Shown here: positions 6,771-8,635 of the stretch, piece by piece | How positions within the stretch are numbered: the first letter of the stretch is position 1 | Layout: each line of letters opens with the position of its first letter | NCBI GenBank assembly: GCA_025774735.1 | Contig: JALGZU010000161.1 | Span: 1 to 8,635 of the forward strand | DNA length: 8,635 nucleotides | DNA from: a candidate division LCP-89 bacterium | GTDB taxonomy: Bacteria; Electryoneota; B3-LCP | Reading direction: 5' to 3' | Made by a program: the position numbers and the translations under genes | The notes under the pieces: generated by a model | What the model was told of the DNA's origin: nothing | Database searches by the model: none | What the model saw: the letters and a program-made list of their open reading frames with translations, nothing else

Positions 6771-7115
6771 CTAACCGTTCGGAACGAAGGCTGCCTGGTA
6801 GCAGAACAGAGTTAAGATCAGACCGACAATCAGTGCAGCTAATCCGATGACAGTACCTTTCGCCTGACGTTTCTTGACCAGCCAGAGTGAGTAGGCGCCG
6901 AGCGCGATCGGTGGGATCGGGAGAATTAGAATGATGTATCTGAACAGATAATACGGCAGGTAATTCCAGAAGCGAAACAGAACGTCGATCCCACCGTCTA
7001 ATTCAAGGCGCACCGTCAGGTAGAACAGCGATGCCGGCAATACCGTTAGCAATGCAATGATCGCCAGGGCGTATTTTGACTTCCTTTTTACTTCAGGCAA
7101 AGGATCCGTATTCAC
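6771..7115 (-). CDS. Small three-helix membrane protein, unknown function
   Basis: I do not recognise this 114-residue protein. It has three hydrophobic segments at about residues 15-35, 57-80 and 88-107. KRKSK precedes the first and KKRQAK lies between the second and third, which by the positive-inside rule puts the N-terminus in the cytoplasm and the C-terminus outside. The loop at 36-56 is acidic then aromatic (ELDGGID, FWNYLPYY). The second and third segments vaguely resemble the GLxxG two-helix pattern of DUF4190-type proteins, by eye only. The GTG at 7113-7115 is the only conventional start in range, but it lacks a clear ribosome site. The frame stays open upstream through the lpd stop and reads Pro/Glu-rich (QPELPEDYPL), so an atypical upstream start is possible. 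It lies 59 nt after lpd and 4 nt before lipB, hence it belongs to the operon. Confidence 0.72.
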   Translation of the reverse strand: MNTDPLPEVKRKSKYALAIIALLTVLPASLFYLTVRLELDGGIDVLFRFWNYLPYYLFRYIILILPIPPIALGAYSLWLVKKRQAKGTVIGLAALIVGLILTLFCYQAAFVPNG

Positions 7116-7174
7116 AAGGGGATAGTCTTCGGGCAGCTCGGGTTGTGGATTGTGTTTAATTCTTGCGGTTATAT

Positions 7175-8578
7175 TTAGATGTGTATTGCGCGTCCGAGCG
7201 CGTCGAGCGCCGCTTCCATCACCGACTCCGACAGGGTGGGATGAGCGTGTACGGTTGCCGCCAGGGATTCGGCAATCGCTTCGTGGGTTTGCGCCAGTCC
7301 AAGCTCAGCGATCATTTCGGTGGCTTCATTCCCCACAATGTGTGCTCCCAGGAGTTCTCCGTACTTCTTATCGAAGATCAACTTGACCATACCGTCCCGT
7401 TCACCCGCTGCGGTCGCTTTTCCTGAGGCGGAGAAGGGAAATCGGCCGATAGCCAGTTCGATGCCTTTCTCCTTAGCCTGCGCTTCAGTCAGTCCAACCG
7501 ACGCCACCTGCGGGTGGCAGTAGATGCAGGAAGGCACCCGGTTAATATCCAATTTGTGGGTGGGCATGCCGGCCATCGATTCCACGGCGTAGATGCCTTC
7601 GTGTGATGCTGCATGGGCAAGCATAGGCGCACCGATCAGGTCTCCGATCGCCCAAATGTTACTGAGTGTAGTGCGGTAAGAGTTATCCGTCTTGATGAAG
7701 CCCCTGTCCATCTCGACTCCCAGATCTTCGAGACCGATGCCATCTGAGTTTGCCTGAACACCTACGGCAACGAGGCAGAGATCCGCCTGCCAGGTCTGCT
7801 CGCCCTTTGGAGTGCTCCCGCTGACTTTGATGCCCTTCTGAGTTTTTACAACCTTCTCCACCTTAGCATCTGTGGCGATGGTAATGCCGGATTTTTCGAA
7901 CGATTTCTTAACCGTACCGACAACTTCAGTATCTTCTAACGGAAGAATCTGCGGCATCATCTCAAGGAGGGTGACCTGTGTTCCGATGGCATTGTAGAAG
8001 TAAGCGAATTCAACGCCGATGGCGCCTGCTCCGATGATGATCAACGATTTCGGCTGCTCCTTCAGGGTCATTGCCTCCCGGTACGAGATCAGTGTCTTTC
8101 CATCTAATTCAAGTCCCGGTAGGTTTCTGGGTCTGGCCCCGGTGGCGAGCAGGGATCGTTCAGACTGGATGGTAGCGACCTCTTTCCCGGTTGCGTCCGT
8201 CAGATGCAGTTTTTTAGCATTCTTGAACTGACCGCTGCCATCGAATACCTGAATGTTGTTTTTCTTCATCAGGAAGGTTACGCCCTTGGAGAGGCGGTTG
8301 GCAACCTGGCGACTCCGCTTGATGATCGCAGGGAAATCTACTTCAAACTCCCCCGCGTTCAAACCGAATTCCTGTGCCCGTTTGACCAGATGGGCAACCT
8401 CAGCAGACTTCAGCAGCGCCTTCGTCGGGATGCATCCCCAATTCAGGCAGACGCCCCCCATGTTCTCACGCTCAATGATGGCGACCTTCATTCCCAACTG
8501 TGCAGCTCGAATGGCGGCAACGTACCCCCCGGGTCCGGATCCCAGTACAGCGAGATCGAAAGTGTTTGTCTCAGGCAT
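7175..8578 (-). CDS. lpd: Dihydrolipoyl dehydrogenase (E3)
   Basis: This FAD enzyme reoxidises the dihydrolipoyl arm of E2 and reduces NAD+. Its 467 residues are the usual length. Motifs in order are: FAD-binding GSGPGGYVAAIRAAQLG (13-29); GGVCLNWGCIPTKALL with the redox disulfide C44/C49; the NAD-binding GAGAIGVEFAYF followed by TLLEMM, whose acidic residue at the end of the second strand favours NAD+ over NADP+; the FAD segment AIGDLIGAPMLAHAASHEG; VPSCIYCHPQVASVGLTE; and the dimer-interface HAHPTLSE carrying the catalytic H446/E451 pair. The ATG at 8578 has no visible Shine-Dalgarno sequence. It is the first operon gene in the window, and a -10-like box lies about 50 nt upstream. E3 leading the cluster with E2 near the end inverts the common E1-E2-E3 order. 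Confidence 0.97.
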   Translation of the reverse strand: MPETNTFDLAVLGSGPGGYVAAIRAAQLGMKVAIIERENMGGVCLNWGCIPTKALLKSAEVAHLVKRAQEFGLNAGEFEVDFPAIIKRSRQVANRLSKGVTFLMKKNNIQVFDGSGQFKNAKKLHLTDATGKEVATIQSERSLLATGARPRNLPGLELDGKTLISYREAMTLKEQPKSLIIIGAGAIGVEFAYFYNAIGTQVTLLEMMPQILPLEDTEVVGTVKKSFEKSGITIATDAKVEKVVKTQKGIKVSGSTPKGEQTWQADLCLVAVGVQANSDGIGLEDLGVEMDRGFIKTDNSYRTTLSNIWAIGDLIGAPMLAHAASHEGIYAVESMAGMPTHKLDINRVPSCIYCHPQVASVGLTEAQAKEKGIELAIGRFPFSASGKATAAGERDGMVKLIFDKKYGELLGAHIVGNEATEMIAELGLAQTHEAIAESLAATVHAHPTLSESVMEAALDALGRAIHI

Positions 8579-8626
8579 GATAGTTGAACGAGGCTTTTAG
8601 GATGGAGTGGACTTGTCGAAAGATAA

Positions 8627-8632
8627 ATTATA
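8627..8632 (-). promoter_or_regulatory. Possible -10 box of the lpd operon
   Basis: The minus strand reads TATAAT, an exact sigma-70-type -10 hexamer, within an AT-rich patch 48 nt before the lpd ATG. It would give a leader of roughly 40 nt. The matching -35 position falls beyond the window edge and cannot be tested, and six-base matches occur by chance in AT-rich DNA. Confidence 0.3.
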
Positions 8633-8635
8633 TTC

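Overview
The window carries one minus-strand gene cluster for a complete 2-oxo acid dehydrogenase complex, plus the 3' part of one plus-strand gene that converges on it. All protein assignments come from reading motifs by eye. The organism looks like a free-living bacterium of the FCB superphylum or a related candidate lineage (Marinimicrobia, Calditrichota or Gemmatimonadota type). The reasons are the E1alpha C-terminus (ending in a GVYAD-type tail), the unusual TldD/PmbA-family protein, and moderate GC with Shine-Dalgarno sites on several genes. This placement is an inference.

Layout, left to right: (1) 2-1648, plus strand, a TldD/PmbA-family protein whose N-terminus lies outside the window. 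(2) 1679-1716, a strong intrinsic terminator between the convergent transcripts. (3) 1747-8578, eight tightly packed minus-strand genes. In transcription order these are lpd (E3), a small three-helix membrane protein, lipB, E1alpha, E1beta, a 91-residue half-size ferritin-like protein, E2, and a hotdog acyl-CoA thioesterase. Gaps between them run from 2 to about 106 nt, so one operon reading out of the right-hand edge is likely. A possible -10 box sits at 8627-8632; its -35 would lie beyond the window.

How the genes fit together: E1alpha and E1beta decarboxylate a 2-oxo acid on thiamine diphosphate and acylate the lipoyl arm of E2. E2 passes the acyl group to CoA, and E3 reoxidises the dihydrolipoyl group using FAD and NAD+. 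LipB places octanoate on the E2 lipoyl lysine as the first step of lipoate assembly; the sulfur-inserting LipA is not in the window. The terminal thioesterase could hydrolyse the acyl-CoA product. Pyruvate and branched-chain 2-oxo acids cannot be told apart with confidence from sequence alone.

Most worth a second look: a two-helix ferritin-like protein inserted between E1beta and E2, whose putative iron ligands have the spacing of encapsulated ferritins; an E1alpha whose GDG thiamine-diphosphate/Mg motif reads GNG; an uncharacterised membrane protein between E3 and lipB; and a TldD-family protein with no visible zinc ligands. No RNA genes, CRISPR arrays, insertion sequences or gene-free stretches over about 110 nt were seen.
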